In this document: piece by piece, positions 5,265 to 6,272 of the stretch
Layout: each line of letters starts with the position of its first letter
Numbering within the stretch: the first letter of the stretch is position 1
Assembly (NCBI GenBank): GCA_002059205.1
Contig: MVCQ01000082.1
Coordinates: forward strand, 1-6,272
DNA from: Candidatus Latescibacteria bacterium 4484_107
GTDB taxonomy: Bacteria; Latescibacterota; 4484-107
Reading direction: 5' to 3'
DNA length: 6,272 nucleotides
The notes under the pieces: generated by a model
The model's input: only the letters and a program-made list of their open reading frames with translations
Databases searched by the model: none
What the model was told of the DNA's origin: nothing
Made by a program: the position numbers and the translations under genes

Positions 5265-6176
5265 CTATATCTCCTCCATCCCCTTCCCCTCAATCCAGCC
5301 TCTGATCCCGCTGTTCAGCCGCACCAACGCCCAGTCACCGTCCCGACGTTCAAGACGCACCTTCGTGCCCTCGTGGACGGCAAAAATCTTCGTGTGACCC
5401 GCTCCGGGGCCGCTTCGGGCATCCACCTCGTCGGAGATCACAATCGCCTCTTTCACGAAGACTTCGGCGTGAATCTTGAACGCCAGGGCACCGAAGACGG
5501 GAACGAACACCGCGCCGAGAATAATCAGAATGGAAGCGAAAATTGATCGAAACCGTCGTCCGTACAAAATCCATCCGATCCCTGAAAGCATCATCAGGAT
5601 ATAAAGTCCGCTCGCCGCCTTGGCCAGTCCGTTGAGGCTGAAGGCATCGTAAAGGTTCAACACAAACCGGACGACGACATTCCGTTCCTCCGGTGGTTCC
5701 TTATCTACCTTGAGCAGACGGACGAATCGCAGATTGGCCTCGATATCCTCGTCGCGGGGAAGCAGACGCCGCGCCCGCTCGTAGTACAGGATCGCCTTGC
5801 CCAACTGACCCGCCTTGAAATACGCGTTCCCCAGATTATAAAACACCCGGCCGTCCTGAATTCCCATCTTCGTAATTTTCTCGTATAACGCCACCGCCTC
5901 CTCGTATTGCTCCGCCTCATACGCTTTCCCCGCCTGATTGTAAAGCGCCACCGCGTCGTCTTCAGCCGCGTGCGAAAAACGGGGGGAGAAAAGGCACAGA
6001 AAAATTAGGTAGAGACAAAGGAAAGGAAGAGGGAAAGTGAGACGGTGAGACGGTGAGACGGTGAATTTCCTCCCGCTTTCCCACTTTCTCACTTTCTCAG
6101 TTTTCCTGGGTCTCTGCGGAGCAAGTTTTTTGCGTCTCCGCGGCGCCAATATCAGTTCCGGAATCATCTTCATCAC
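5265..6176 (-). CDS. batE: BatE-like TPR and SH3 membrane protein with odd N-terminus
   Basis: A 303-residue protein with the BatE architecture, the last component of the Bat (aerotolerance-associated) systems. A hydrophobic signal or anchor segment (about 46-65) ends in RFSHA-AEDD, a plausible cleavage site after residue 70. Two TPR units follow (about 72-105 and 108-141; YNLGNAYFKAGQLGKAILYYERA is the second), then two membrane helices (about 186-205 and 210-234) and an SH3-like domain (about 240-303, from VISDEVDARSGPG to GWIEGKGMEEI). The GTG at 6176 overlaps the upstream stop by four bases (GTGA) with GGAG eight bases before it; ATG 6173 is an equally possible start one codon later. Odd: residues 11-45 are basic and encoded by short repeats, so the signal peptide begins about 45 residues in. 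BatE identity rests on domain order plus the BatD-like neighbour. Confidence 0.8.
   Translation of the reverse strand: MMKMIPELILAPRRRKKLAPQRPRKTEKVRKWESGRKFTVSPSHRLTFPLPFLCLYLIFLCLFSPRFSHAAEDDAVALYNQAGKAYEAEQYEEAVALYEKITKMGIQDGRVFYNLGNAYFKAGQLGKAILYYERARRLLPRDEDIEANLRFVRLLKVDKEPPEERNVVVRFVLNLYDAFSLNGLAKAASGLYILMMLSGIGWILYGRRFRSIFASILIILGAVFVPVFGALAFKIHAEVFVKEAIVISDEVDARSGPGAGHTKIFAVHEGTKVRLERRDGDWALVRLNSGIRGWIEGKGMEEI
6037..6064 (+). repeat. Octamer tandem repeat GTGAGACG, 3.5 copies
   Basis: Three exact copies of GTGAGACG (6037, 6045, 6053) plus GTGA. It lies inside the 5' part of batE and encodes, on the minus strand, residues around FTVSPSHRLT just before the hydrophobic signal segment. 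Confidence 0.9.
6074..6097 (+). repeat. Octamer tandem repeat CACTTTCT, three copies
   Basis: CACTTTCT occurs exactly at 6082 and 6090, with a two-mismatch unit at 6074. The stretch 6087-6098 is the inverted complement of 6031-6042 (11 of 12), so the two octamer arrays face each other as an imperfect inverted repeat within the batE reading frame. Confidence 0.8.
6111..6142 (+). repeat. Second copy of the TCTCTGCG-type array, hairpin-forming
   Basis: Units TCTCTGCG (6111), TTTTTGCG (6127) and TCTCCGCG (6135) belong to the same family as 5066-5090. GCGGAG (6116-6121) and CTCCGC (6136-6141) pair, and GCAA with TTGC inside them extends the hairpin. It encodes part of the basic N-terminal stretch of BatE (RRRKKLAPQRPRK). 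Confidence 0.6.
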
Positions 6177-6272
6177 AATACTTTCTCCAATTGTCCAATC
6201 AATATCTCCGCCTCGTGCAGAAGGTTCTTCATATCCTCGTCGGAGAGGCCCGCGGGCGCAAAACGCGCTGCA
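6173..6272 (-). CDS. C-terminal end of a BatD-like protein (partial)
   Basis: Only the last 32 codons and the TGA stop (6173-6175) lie in the window; the gene continues beyond base 6272. The tail reads AARFAPAGLSDEDMKNLL followed by HEAEILIGQLEKVL. The ARFAP run followed by an amphipathic, charged helix resembles the cytoplasmic end of BatD proteins, and the position directly upstream of a BatE-like gene fits the bat operon order. Its stop overlaps the batE start (GTGATG), a translational-coupling arrangement. The coding call is strong because the frame runs open to the edge and ends at the next gene's start; the BatD name is an inference from a short tail and context. Confidence 0.6.
   Translation of the reverse strand, partial: AARFAPAGLSDEDMKNLLHEAEILIGQLEKVL

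Overview
The window is a chromosomal piece of moderate GC content from an organism that cannot be named from sequence alone. A Bat-type (BatD/BatE) gene pair, two Zn-dependent hydrolase genes and gene junctions full of degenerate short repeats together suggest an uncultured, environmental Gram-negative-type bacterium. Lineages such as Poribacteria, Hydrogenedentes, Sumerlaeota or Planctomycetes-like groups are possible, but that is inference. I see no rRNA, tRNA, transposase, phage gene or CRISPR array.

Layout. Two genes read rightward: a creatininase-family metal hydrolase (92-877) and an amidohydrolase-2-family hydrolase (1020-1799), the latter closed by a strong intrinsic terminator (1831-1876). 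A C/G-rich compound palindrome (about 1909-2010) fills the convergent junction. Everything to its right reads leftward. In transcription order these are the tail of a BatD-like gene (6173-6272, cut by the window edge), batE (5265-6176), comF (4248-4994), an iron-sulfur flavoprotein/NADPH-dependent FMN reductase-type gene (3420-3983) and a major facilitator superfamily transporter (2031-3323).

How the genes relate. BatD and BatE overlap by four bases and should be translationally coupled as the end of a bat operon. The other leftward genes are separated by 96 to about 270 bases of repeat-rich DNA and have no obvious shared pathway. The creatininase and amidohydrolase genes may form a small two-gene transcription unit, but no common substrate can be read from the sequence.

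The most unusual aspect is not a gene. Nearly every junction carries a different family of short, degenerate, phased repeats of 7 or 8 bases. Several abut stop codons, one runs into the comF ribosome binding site, and one cluster is read through in frame as a long basic N-terminal extension ahead of the BatE signal peptide. No complete new defence or biosynthetic system is visible.
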